In this document: piece by piece, positions 1 through 7,156 of the stretch
How positions within the stretch are numbered: the first letter of the stretch is position 1
Layout of the letters: the number at the start of each line of letters is the position of its first letter
Assembly: GCA_045634365.1 (NCBI GenBank)
Contig: JAZRAC010000001.1
Span: 1-64,000 of the forward strand
From: HGM04593 sp045634365
GTDB taxonomy: Bacteria > Bacteroidota > Bacteroidia > Bacteroidales > Bacteroidaceae
Length of the DNA: 64,000 nucleotides
Reading direction: 5' to 3'
Made by a program: the position numbers and the translations under genes
The notes under the pieces: generated by a model
Databases searched by the model: none
What the model was told of the DNA's origin: nothing
Seen by the model: the letters and a program-made list of their open reading frames with translations, nothing else

Positions 1-1
1 T

Positions 2-904
2 AGCCCAGAACCGACTCCGTTTGATCACTTCTTAAAGATTAGTGGTGGCTATTTGCCATCACCTCAGGCTCGTTGGTGCACGCAGAAGATGAAATTAGCT
101 GAGTTTGAGCGATTTGTTGGAGATGAGCCTGCGGTATCATATGTTGGTATTCGTGGTGATGAAGATCGAGAAGGTTATGTTTCAACAAAACCTAATATAC
201 AGGCAGTCTTTCCGTTTAGAAGAAACATATGGAGTCTTGATGTTATACATAAGGCTTTACATAATGACAATTTGGAGGTGATTACAGAACTATACAAGCA
301 GTGGGCTCCTAACAATATCAAAGAAGAGGCTCTTGAAATTGCATCAACACCGATCAACAGGTCATTTTACTATAGCCGCAAATTGAATGCCTTACTTGAT
401 TTAAGTGTAAAGACATTCAATAGAGTTGTCTTTGAATTTCTTAAAACGACTGATTATCCTGTTGGAAAGTTAGAAGAGTTTCCTTTAATAGATAACGAGG
501 ACATTCTTGTCAAGGCGGATATTTTCAGAATACTGGAGGATAGTGGTGTTGGTGTACCTGCATACTACAACCCAATCGAATTCGAAGTTGATGGTAAAAA
601 AGGTGAATATTGCCGTAGCCGTTCAGGTTGCTATTTCTGCTTCTTCCAGCAGCGTATCGAGTGGATTTGGCTTCTTGAACAGCACCCAGAACTCTATAAA
701 AAATCAATGGAATACGAGAAAGATGGATATACTTGGATTCAAGGCGAAACCCTTGCGGAGTTGAGCCATCCTGATCGTGTGCGCCAGATAAAGTTGGACT
801 ATATCAAAAAGCAAGAAAGCAAGAAAACAAAAGCAACAAGTGGCTTGCTTGTAGATATGTTCGACGATGACGATGAAATACCATGTGCTAACTGTTTTAT
901 ATAA
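2..904 (+). CDS. PAPS-reductase-like ATP pyrophosphatase (DndC/SspD type), 5' truncated
   Basis: The frame is open to the left edge of the window, so the N-terminus, including the expected PP-loop (SGGxDS), is missing; the first in-frame start-like codon seen is TTG at 53. The visible part has SPQARWCTQKMK, then GIRGDEDREGY, and a cysteine cluster YCRSRSGCYFC near residues 187-196 (counting from base 53), with a C-terminal CANC. Conserved Cys residues like these bind an Fe-S cluster in DndC/SspD-type members of the PAPS reductase family, which activate DNA or another substrate with ATP for sulfur transfer. A DUF262/DUF1524 gene starts 19 bases downstream on the same strand, which suggests a DNA modification/defence role. 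That role is inference; other PAPS-reductase-like proteins of unknown substrate (for example IbrA/DUF3440) look similar. The family call is firm, the substrate is not. Confidence 0.8.
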   Translation, partial: SPEPTPFDHFLKISGGYLPSPQARWCTQKMKLAEFERFVGDEPAVSYVGIRGDEDREGYVSTKPNIQAVFPFRRNIWSLDVIHKALHNDNLEVITELYKQWAPNNIKEEALEIASTPINRSFYYSRKLNALLDLSVKTFNRVVFEFLKTTDYPVGKLEEFPLIDNEDILVKADIFRILEDSGVGVPAYYNPIEFEVDGKKGEYCRSRSGCYFCFFQQRIEWIWLLEQHPELYKKSMEYEKDGYTWIQGETLAELSHPDRVRQIKLDYIKKQESKKTKATSGLLVDMFDDDDEIPCANCFI

Positions 905-923
905 CTATTAAAATAACTTGTTT

Positions 924-3209
924 ATGGCGGTTTTGAATATAGAAAAGTCATTTTTGACAGAGAATAGAAGTGTTCTTGATTTTATGAATCAATCAGGTCA
1001 AGGTCTATATATTCCATTATACCAACGTGATTACAGTTGGGACAGTGATAATATCGAACAGTTATTAGAAGATTTGACACGCGGTATTCAAAGAATATCC
1101 TCAGGAGAAGTAGGTGATGATAGTAAAGAAATCCGCTTTCTAGGAACTATTATTACGGTCGTAGAACCTAATAGAAATCATATCTACCCTGTTGAGATTC
1201 AAGCTGTCCCATCAAGAATAGAGAAACTTATAGATGGGCAGCAGCGTGTTTCAACGATTGCATTAATGGCGACTTTGTTAACAAAACGTTTGACAGAGAT
1301 TAAAAATAAGATAAAATCCAATAATCCTATATACGATCAGGTAAATGAAATATGCGATATTTGGATAAGTCAAAAGCTTGCTTCAATATTTAGCTTTGAT
1401 TTAGGGCGTGGAAATCCTCGTTTAAAACCTAAAATTATTCGTGGAGCCAAAGATTATTGGACGAGGACTGACGATGTAGACGTTGCATATAAATCAGAAT
1501 TATCAAACTATTTGGGACATTTCATTAAAGCTTATACAGATAAAACCGCTTTCCCTTGTTTAACAAAAGAAAAATATGGAAATACACTTTTATATCAAAA
1601 TGGTAGGAGAATAGAATCTTGGTTAAAGAAAACGGTTTCAATTGCTCATGAAGAACAGAGTAATGATGAATTCTCAACTGCAGAACAAATACTTAATAAT
1701 TTTTCGCAAGACCTTCTTTGGGAGTTTGAACGTCAAGATTTAGTTGACATTGTCAAAGAAAGAAATTTCACAGACAAAAAGTCTAATTCATATGTTCTTT
1801 GCGAATTAATTCAAACATTGTCAGTATGTCATTATTTACTGGATCGGTGTTGTTTTACAATTATTCAACCTACGGATGATGATTGGGCATTTGATATGTT
1901 CCAATCTCTTAATGCAACAGGTACACCTTTAACTGCAATTGAAACATTCAAACCTACTGTTGTTAATTCTGTCGACGGGGAAGATGGACATCAATTTAAG
2001 GATTCTGATAGCGATAAATCATTCAAGAAGGTTGAAAAATTTTTATCAGAAGCAACAACTGCTGCACAGAAGAATAAGCGTACCAACGATTATTTAACAT
2101 CTTTCTTTGTGGCGTACGATGGCAGAACTATGTCTACACACTTTAGCTATCAACGTAAAGTCCTTAATAATGTTTATGAATCCCTAACTGAATTTGCAGC
2201 AAAAGAGAATTTTGTAAAGAAAATGGGGAACTATGCTGAGTTCTATCAGAAATGGATAAAATATGATGGTAAAGACAATTCTTCTTTTCCAGGAATAGGA
2301 ACTTCTTCTGATGCAGATTTAGCCTCAATGCTCATTCTGTTCTTAAAAGCATCTAATCATAAGATGGCCATTACTATATTAGGGCGAATGTATGATTCTG
2401 TAATAGACAATGATTTGGATTCAATAGAAGCATTCAACAATATTGTTAAAATTGTAGCTGGATATTACTTCTTATGGAGAACTGCATATTCTAATTCTGG
2501 GCTTGATTCGACCTATCGTGAGTTTTTTAAGAAAAATAATGATTTCTCATTAGAAGCAGTCAAAACGTTCCTAAGAGAAGTTCTAAAGAATAAAGGTATT
2601 GCAGGAAAAGAAGAATGGAAAGATAAGGCAAAAAATTATTTAAAATATGATAGCACAGGTAAGGATGTTATAAGATTAGCGTTACTAATCGTGGCTCATG
2701 ATACTATTCCAGATGATTCAAATAAGGGATTAATAAAGATTGGTCGTGAAGGTTGTTCGAAGTATCTCTGTTTGGAAAAATGGCTTTCAAACGATCTAAA
2801 GACCATAGAACATATAGCACCACAAACAAATAATAGTCTATGGGATGCCGATTTATATAAAACCCATATTGAACCATATCAGTCTTTAGGTAATTTGACA
2901 TTACTACCACAGCAATTAAATTCCTCTGCAGGAAATAAAGGATGGAAAGAAAAACTTCTATATTATCAAAGTGTAGCAGAAACAGATCCTGATAAAATTG
3001 CAAGTATAGAGCATAGAGCACAAGAATTAGGCATCACATTTAATGCTGATACAATAAATATATTAAAAGGTTGTAATTTTAATCAACATCTTTCATCCAT
3101 TTCATCTCTAACGATTGAAGATTGTTGGAACATAGTTTTAGTAGATAAAAGAACAGATGTAATGTTGGATATTATATGGGATAGAGTATCAAAGTGGATT
3201 TTTAGTTAG
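924..3209 (+). CDS. DUF262/DUF1524 protein (GmrSD/SspE-like nuclease)
   Basis: 761 residues from ATG 924; an in-frame TTG at 918 would add two residues. The N-terminal DUF262 domain carries LYIPLYQRDYSW near residue 30, IDGQQR near residue 103 and FQSLNATGTPL near residue 330. In this family that domain binds or hydrolyses a nucleotide. The C-terminal DUF1524 domain has IEHIAPQ near residue 630 followed by SLGNLTLLP, the His-Me/HNH-type nuclease signature. Known relatives are GmrSD, a type IV restriction enzyme that cuts modified DNA, and SspE, which partners with phosphorothioate modification. The preceding gene is a PAPS-reductase-like protein, so the pair resembles SspD-SspE or a two-gene variant. 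The AT-rich base use matches its neighbours up to 5.4 kb and differs from the rest of the window, which fits acquisition by transfer. Confidence 0.88.
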   Translation: MAVLNIEKSFLTENRSVLDFMNQSGQGLYIPLYQRDYSWDSDNIEQLLEDLTRGIQRISSGEVGDDSKEIRFLGTIITVVEPNRNHIYPVEIQAVPSRIEKLIDGQQRVSTIALMATLLTKRLTEIKNKIKSNNPIYDQVNEICDIWISQKLASIFSFDLGRGNPRLKPKIIRGAKDYWTRTDDVDVAYKSELSNYLGHFIKAYTDKTAFPCLTKEKYGNTLLYQNGRRIESWLKKTVSIAHEEQSNDEFSTAEQILNNFSQDLLWEFERQDLVDIVKERNFTDKKSNSYVLCELIQTLSVCHYLLDRCCFTIIQPTDDDWAFDMFQSLNATGTPLTAIETFKPTVVNSVDGEDGHQFKDSDSDKSFKKVEKFLSEATTAAQKNKRTNDYLTSFFVAYDGRTMSTHFSYQRKVLNNVYESLTEFAAKENFVKKMGNYAEFYQKWIKYDGKDNSSFPGIGTSSDADLASMLILFLKASNHKMAITILGRMYDSVIDNDLDSIEAFNNIVKIVAGYYFLWRTAYSNSGLDSTYREFFKKNNDFSLEAVKTFLREVLKNKGIAGKEEWKDKAKNYLKYDSTGKDVIRLALLIVAHDTIPDDSNKGLIKIGREGCSKYLCLEKWLSNDLKTIEHIAPQTNNSLWDADLYKTHIEPYQSLGNLTLLPQQLNSSAGNKGWKEKLLYYQSVAETDPDKIASIEHRAQELGITFNADTINILKGCNFNQHLSSISSLTIEDCWNIVLVDKRTDVMLDIIWDRVSKWIFS

Positions 3210-3323
3210 AGCTTTAGGCTAAAGACAAAAATATGGAGATATTTCTGAACTCTTCTACTTTAGAAGATGATGAGCCTGAATCATTGGACTAATTACTCTT
3301 TAATTGATTGAACAGAATATTGT

Positions 3324-4190
3324 ATGTCAAAAATATCCATTCGATTTTATAATGACCGTGAGGTGCGAGCTGTTTGGGATGAGGAAAATTCCAAATGGTG
3401 GTTTTCTGCGGTTGATATTGTGGCTGCCATCACCGATAGCCCCAATCCGAGAAAGTATTGGGGCGTATTGAAGACGCGAATGAAGAAAGCAGAAAACGAG
3501 TTGACTACAAAGTGTAGTCAACTGAAACTTACTGCTGCCGATGGTAAGAAATATGCCACAGATTGCTTTATACAAGATGATATAACCGAATTGGTAAAAG
3601 CTATTCCAAGCAAACGAAGTACTGATTTTCTCGATTGGTTTACATATAACGACAACACCATTGATGGCCAAAGTCGCAAGAAGGCTTATTCGTTGTTTGA
3701 GAGTGGTATGCTGAATAGTTTGGAGCCGGGTAGCATTAAATGTTTGCAACAGATACACGCCTACCTGTTTGGTGGATTGTATGAGTTCGCAGGGCAGATC
3801 CGCACCAAGAATATCAGCAAGGGTGGATTTACATTTGCTAATGCATTGCACTTCTCAACCATCTTACCAACAATAGAGAATATGCCTGAAACCACATTTG
3901 ATGAGATTGCCGACAAGTATGTTGAAATGAATGTTGCTCATCCATTTATGGAGGGTAATGGTCGTAGCACACGCATTTGGCTGGACCTTATGTTCAGACG
4001 GTCATTGAAGAAATGTGTCGATTGGAGTAAGATTGATAAGAACGACTATCTGTACGCTATGCGAAAAAGTGTGGTTGATCCATCGGATATCAAAAGACTT
4101 CTGAAATCTGCATTGACTGACAAGATCAATGACCGCGAAACCTTTATGAAGGGTATCGACTACTCGTATTATTACGAGCAGGAAGAGTAA
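3324..4190 (+). CDS. BRO-N domain fused to a Fic domain protein
   Basis: 288 residues. Residues about 3-105 look like a BRO-N/phage-antirepressor domain (VWDEENSKWWFSAVDI, then NPRKYWGVLKTRMKK). From about residue 110 to the end it is a Fic domain with LYEFAGQIRTKNISKGGF and the catalytic loop HPFMEGNGR starting at His206. This matches the canonical HPFx(D/E)GNGR, so AMPylation or another nucleotide transfer is expected. BRO-N domains bind DNA in phage and virus proteins; the fusion suggests a Fic enzyme with its own DNA-binding or target-sensing head. The 114 bases before it hold only a 19-codon ORF (3233-3292). A second Fic gene follows 55 bases downstream. The target and the antitoxin are unknown. 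Domain calls are confident; function is inferred. Confidence 0.85.
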   Translation: MSKISIRFYNDREVRAVWDEENSKWWFSAVDIVAAITDSPNPRKYWGVLKTRMKKAENELTTKCSQLKLTAADGKKYATDCFIQDDITELVKAIPSKRSTDFLDWFTYNDNTIDGQSRKKAYSLFESGMLNSLEPGSIKCLQQIHAYLFGGLYEFAGQIRTKNISKGGFTFANALHFSTILPTIENMPETTFDEIADKYVEMNVAHPFMEGNGRSTRIWLDLMFRRSLKKCVDWSKIDKNDYLYAMRKSVVDPSDIKRLLKSALTDKINDRETFMKGIDYSYYYEQEE

Positions 4191-4245
4191 GAGGATATTG
4201 ACCTTGAAAGTTGAGGTGGTGCAAAGAATTAATTAACATTGCAAT

Positions 4246-5346
4246 ATGATTGACTTTGATACATACATAAAAATGGGTGAGCCTGGTGGTAAAGAGAGAG
4301 CCGAGGCGTGGAAAACTGCGATTGGTTTGCAAGCTGTTGATGGACTCAAAACTTCTGAGTACCTGAACGAAACTGCTGCAAAGCATATTGAGGGGGACAT
4401 TACCATTGAACAGGTAAAGGAACTCATCGATACTTATTACCAATCAAAGACCGCAAGAACACCCGAAGATGATGAAAAAGAGGAAGCGGACAAGGCAGCT
4501 GCAAACATTACCAAAATTATAAATGAGCCATCGTTCACATTCTCCCTTCATGGATTGACATCTATTCACAAAAGAATTTTTACAGGGATATTCAAACATG
4601 CAGGTATCTTGCGTGACTACGAAATATCTAAGAAAGAATGGGTATTGGATGGAGCATCTGTTTCATATGGATTTGCCTTTGAACTAAAAGATGCATTGTC
4701 GCACGACATTCAGAGAGAGCGAGATTTCAAGTATACAGGTATGGATATATCAGAAATCGTTAAGCATATCGCTCAATTTACTTCAGATATCTGGCAGATT
4801 CATCCATTTTGTGAAGGTAATACAAGAACAACAGCAGTATTCATCATCAAGTATCTACGCTCACTCGGGTTCGATGTAAATAATACCACTTTTGAGAAAA
4901 ATTCATGGTACTTCCGCAATGCTCTTGTGCGTGCCAATTACCAGAATCTTCAGAAAGGGATATATAAGGAAACTACTCATCTTGAACGTTTTTTCCGCAA
5001 CCTTTTGATGGGCGAAGATAATGTTCTAATGAACAGACATCTTCATATCAAGGCCAAAGAGTTACTTGATGGGACTACCCCAGCAAGTACCCCAACAAGC
5101 GTCATCCCAGAGAGCGAAAATGTTAAGCGTTTAATTAGTGCTATTGCGGAGAAACAGCTATCGGTAAAGGAAATGATGGCTGCCGTTGGATTAAAAGATA
5201 GACCAAATTTTATCGAATATTCTCTTTCTCCTGCTATGCGGGAAGGATATGTTCGTATGCTTTATCCTGATTCTCCGCGCCACCCACGCCAGAAGTATAT
5301 ATTAACTGTTAAGGGGTTAGCAGCATACAAAGAACTTTCGAGATAG
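4246..5346 (+). CDS. Fic family protein with VbhA-like N-terminus
   Basis: 366 residues. The N-terminus contains AAKHIEGDITIEQVKELI around residues 44-58, typical of the VbhA-like antitoxin segment seen fused to Bacteroidota Fic proteins. AKHIEG at 45-50 aligns with the inhibitory (S/T)xxxE(G/N) motif but has Ala where Ser/Thr is usual. The Fic core follows, with HPFCEGNTRT from His186: the Gly-Asn-Gly-Arg of canonical enzymes is GNTR here, a known subset. Residues about 290-366 form a C-terminal winged-helix-like part (NVKRLISAIAEKQLSVKEMM), as in DNA-binding Fic proteins. It lies in the same AT-rich block as the BRO-N-Fic gene and is probably co-inherited with it. It may be self-inhibited AMPylase of a toxin-antitoxin or regulatory type; the target is unknown. 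Confidence 0.87.
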   Translation: MIDFDTYIKMGEPGGKERAEAWKTAIGLQAVDGLKTSEYLNETAAKHIEGDITIEQVKELIDTYYQSKTARTPEDDEKEEADKAAANITKIINEPSFTFSLHGLTSIHKRIFTGIFKHAGILRDYEISKKEWVLDGASVSYGFAFELKDALSHDIQRERDFKYTGMDISEIVKHIAQFTSDIWQIHPFCEGNTRTTAVFIIKYLRSLGFDVNNTTFEKNSWYFRNALVRANYQNLQKGIYKETTHLERFFRNLLMGEDNVLMNRHLHIKAKELLDGTTPASTPTSVIPESENVKRLISAIAEKQLSVKEMMAAVGLKDRPNFIEYSLSPAMREGYVRMLYPDSPRHPRQKYILTVKGLAAYKELSR

Positions 5347-5372
5347 TATAGTTTAACATTAAAGAGAGATGT

Positions 5373-5447
5373 ATGAATGCTTCTTTTGCGTATGGTAGAA
5401 TAGTGCCCGACAAGAATTTCATTGACCGAGAGGCTGAGATTGGTTAA
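5373..5447 (+). pseudogene. N-terminal remnant of an AAA ATPase gene
   Basis: A 24-codon frame reads ATG...TAA and encodes FAYGRIVPDKNFIDREAEI near its start. This matches the conserved N-terminus (F-x-YG-x-IV...F-x-DRE-x-E) of the Bacteroidota AAA ATPase/DUF234-type family, whose members continue with a Walker A about 15 residues later. Here the frame ends before the P-loop and no continuation is found downstream, so it looks like a gene broken by deletion at the edge of the accessory block. Confidence 0.55.
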
Positions 5448-5625
5448 AGACTGAGTATTTTGCAAAGTAAGTTGCGAAACCGCTGTTTCGGAAACAGCCA
5501 TTTCGGAACGGTGCCTCATTTTTGTACCTTTTCGGAGTGAAAAATGGCTGATTGACAATCACCTACACTTTCTGCATCGGTAAGTAGATAGTTGAATGTA
5601 AGCATTATATAATATGTCTGAATAA
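5448..5625. other. Intergenic stretch with a perfect short palindrome
   Basis: No gene is recognised. An 8-bp inverted repeat GCTGTTTC/GAAACAGC with a one-base centre sits at 5482-5498. The stretch lies between the AAA ATPase remnant and the terminator at 5626 and may be leftover sequence from the deletion that broke that gene. Confidence 0.4.
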
Positions 5626-5662
5626 ATGGAGTACACTCCCTTGATAGAGTAGTACTCCATTC
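5626..5662. terminator. Stem-loop, probable terminator of the accessory block
   Basis: AATGGAGTAC at 5626-5635 pairs perfectly with GTACTCCATT at 5653-5662, followed by a pyrimidine-rich CTTTTCTT. It lies between the Fic/AAA remnant block and the ECF sigma gene. Confidence 0.55.
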
Positions 5663-5753
5663 TTTTCTTGGGGCGTTAAAAATGAATTTTCCAAGAAATT
5701 TATATTTTTTTTGAAAAAAACAGGGTAATTCACAAACAAAATTCGTTTATTAG

Positions 5754-5773
5754 GTGTTAATATAGTATAACAC
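5754..5773. promoter_or_regulatory. Inverted repeat just upstream of the ECF sigma gene
   Basis: GTGTTA (5754-5759) and TAACAC (5768-5773) flank an AT-rich centre 13 bases before the start codon. It could be an operator or part of an autoregulated promoter; no direct evidence. Confidence 0.3.
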
Positions 5774-5786
5774 AAGCAACGCACCT

Positions 5787-6275
5787 ATGACCGACTACGA
5801 AAATAAGGTAATATCCCACCGTAAAGAGCTCTATTACCACGCCCTTCGCCTCACTCGCAACAAAGAACTTGCCTCCGACCTTTTGCAAGATACCCTCTTT
5901 CGCCTCCTCACCAATGCCGGCAAATATAAGGAGTGCGACAAATTCATCGGTTGGGCCCGCAGGGTAATGTTCAACATCTTTTTAAATACTTACCAAACGA
6001 AAGAAAAGCATCTCTTCCGCCCTTTAATAGCCGGTTACGACGATGGGGCAGAGGAGGCCCTCCCCGCAGTATCCGATGGCGAAAATTTTTATAATTACAC
6101 CGAAATAATGACAATTATAAACAGCCTTCCACCCGAATCATCACACCTTCTATCGCTCCGTGCCGTCGGTTACAAATACGACGAAATAGCCGAGGAGTTT
6201 CATCTTCCCGTAGGTACCATAAAAAGCCGCCTTTCTGCTGCCAAGCACAATTTAAGGATACTGCTTGAAATGTGA
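5787..6275 (+). CDS. ECF-type RNA polymerase sigma-70 factor
   Basis: 162 residues, the usual ECF length. Region 2 spans about residues 8-75 (ALRLTRNKELASDLLQDTLF, then GWARRVMFNIFLN). Region 4 spans about 105-158, with a helix-turn-helix in YDEIAEEFHLPVGTIKSRLS. It directs RNA polymerase to a dedicated promoter set. Unlike most Bacteroidota ECF genes there is no anti-sigma (FecR-like or transmembrane) gene and no SusC/D pair next to it, so its signal is not evident; it ends in a terminator (6303-6345) and looks monocistronic. It sits between the accessory block and tRNA-His. Confidence 0.93.
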   Translation: MTDYENKVISHRKELYYHALRLTRNKELASDLLQDTLFRLLTNAGKYKECDKFIGWARRVMFNIFLNTYQTKEKHLFRPLIAGYDDGAEEALPAVSDGENFYNYTEIMTIINSLPPESSHLLSLRAVGYKYDEIAEEFHLPVGTIKSRLSAAKHNLRILLEM

Positions 6276-6302
6276 TGTTGACCTTGTGCCGGCAGCAGAC
6301 TC

Positions 6303-6345
6303 TCCCCCGCCTTTGCAAGATACTTTTGCGAGGGTGGGGATTTTT
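6303..6345 (+). terminator. Rho-independent terminator of the ECF sigma gene
   Basis: TCCCC at 6303-6307 and GCCTTTGCAA at 6309-6318 pair (one bulged C, a few G-T pairs) with TTGCGAGGGTGGGGA ending at 6340, followed by TTTTT. Confidence 0.8.
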
Positions 6346-6425
6346 AAAAAGGAATTTGTTACGGATTTATAGGTGGCAAAAGGGGAAGGTTATGTGGTTT
6401 TGTGTAAAAAAAATGCCGGAAACTA

Positions 6426-6456
6426 TTGCACAACTGAAAATAATATTATACCTTTG
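6426..6456 (+). promoter_or_regulatory. Promoter of tRNA-His
   Basis: A -33-like TTG at 6426-6428 is 20 bases from TACCTTTG at 6449-6456, a full match to the Bacteroidota TAnnTTTG -7 box. The start of transcription would be about 6462, 26 bases before the tRNA. Confidence 0.6.
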
Positions 6457-6487
6457 CAACGCTTTAAGGAATTGCTTGAAGCAGAAT

Positions 6488-6562
6488 GGTGGTTATAGTT
6501 CAGTTGGTTAGAGCGTCAGATTGTGGTTCTGAATGTCGTGGGTTCGAGTCCCACTATCCACC
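6488..6562 (+). tRNA. trnH: tRNA-His (anticodon GTG)
   Basis: Full cloverleaf: acceptor GTGGTTA (6489-6495) with TATCCAC (6555-6561), a D arm with AGTTGG, anticodon stem TCAGA/TCTGA around GTG at 6523-6525, and a T arm GGGTTCGAGTCCC. G at 6488 and C at 6562 give the extra G-1:C73 pair that marks tRNA-His. One U-U mismatch is seen at the fifth acceptor pair. No CCA follows in the DNA. It has its own promoter and terminator. Confidence 0.95.
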
Positions 6563-6565
6563 CGA

Positions 6566-6594
6566 AGAGAGAAGCTAATGCTTCTCTCTTTTTT
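6566..6594 (+). terminator. Terminator of tRNA-His
   Basis: AGAGAGAAGC (6566-6575), loop TAAT, GCTTCTCTCT (6580-6589), followed by a run of T. Perfect 10-bp stem directly after the tRNA. Confidence 0.9.
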
Positions 6595-6604
6595 GTTTCA
6601 TTAG

Positions 6605-6636
6605 TTTGTTATTTGTCTTTTTTTACGCTATTTTCG
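6605..6636 (+). promoter_or_regulatory. Promoter of the TonB-domain gene
   Basis: TTTG at 6605-6608, 20 bases, then TATTTTCG at 6629-6636: a good Bacteroidota -33/-7 pair, about 20 bases before the ATG at 6657. It argues against the longer frame that opens with TTG at 6606. Confidence 0.55.
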
Positions 6637-6656
6637 CACTGTGTAACCCAATAATT

Positions 6657-7142
6657 ATGCGATTATATATAACAACACTCTTTCTCCTCATTCTTTCGGT
6701 GAGTGTGTCGGCACAAACAGAAAAGAGGGATAAAAAAGAAGATATAATAGTGATGCCTCAATATCCCGGTGGGCACGAAAAGATGATTGACTATCTTTTT
6801 GTGGAGACTAATTATCCCGGCGAGGCATATGAGAAGAAAGAGACGGGCGAGGTTCTTGTGGGTTTTACAGTGGAGGCTGATGGCTATATCTCTATGGCGC
6901 AGGTGCTTAAAGGCGTGTCGCCATCACTTGACGCCGAAGCGGTGCGCGTTGTCAAGAGTATGCCAAAATGGATACCCGGCACACGCAATGGTCGCCCAGT
7001 GAGGGCCGAGCTCTCAATACCTATAAATTTTAAACTTATATTGAAAAACCACTACTACAACGCCAAGGCGCTTGAAAATGGAATAACAAAACCCACGGCA
7101 CGCGAAAAACGCCGTGCCGCAAAGTGGTGGTCGGGCAAGTAA
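6657..7142 (+). CDS. Secreted TonB C-terminal-domain protein
   Basis: 161 residues from ATG 6657, chosen because a clear signal peptide (MRLYITTLFLLILSVSVSAQ) starts there and a promoter lies upstream. The mature part is one TonB C-terminal domain: MPQYPGGHEKMIDYL, then GEVLVGFTVEADGYI, and VKSMPKWIPGTRNGRPV. Full TonB proteins have an N-terminal membrane anchor and Pro-rich linker; both are missing, so this is a short periplasmic stand-alone domain. In Bacteroidota such proteins are common and mostly uncharacterised. A direct role in energising outer-membrane receptors is possible but not shown. The Xaa-Pro aminopeptidase gene starts 14 bases after its stop and is probably co-transcribed. 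Confidence 0.85.
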   Translation: MRLYITTLFLLILSVSVSAQTEKRDKKEDIIVMPQYPGGHEKMIDYLFVETNYPGEAYEKKETGEVLVGFTVEADGYISMAQVLKGVSPSLDAEAVRVVKSMPKWIPGTRNGRPVRAELSIPINFKLILKNHYYNAKALENGITKPTAREKRRAAKWWSGK

Positions 7143-7156
7143 CCAAAGAAATAAAT

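Noticed and set aside
3233..3292. 19-codon ORF between the DUF262 gene and the BRO-N-Fic gene
   Set aside because: No recognisable similarity and no start signal; an ORF of this length is expected by chance in AT-rich sequence.
5482..5498. Palindrome read as a recombination site
   Set aside because: A single 17-base palindrome without a recombinase or a second copy in the window is not enough for an attachment-site call.
6488..6562. tRNA-His 3' end as the attachment site of the 1-5.7 kb block
   Set aside because: No second copy of the tRNA 3' end was found in the window, and the sigma gene lies between.
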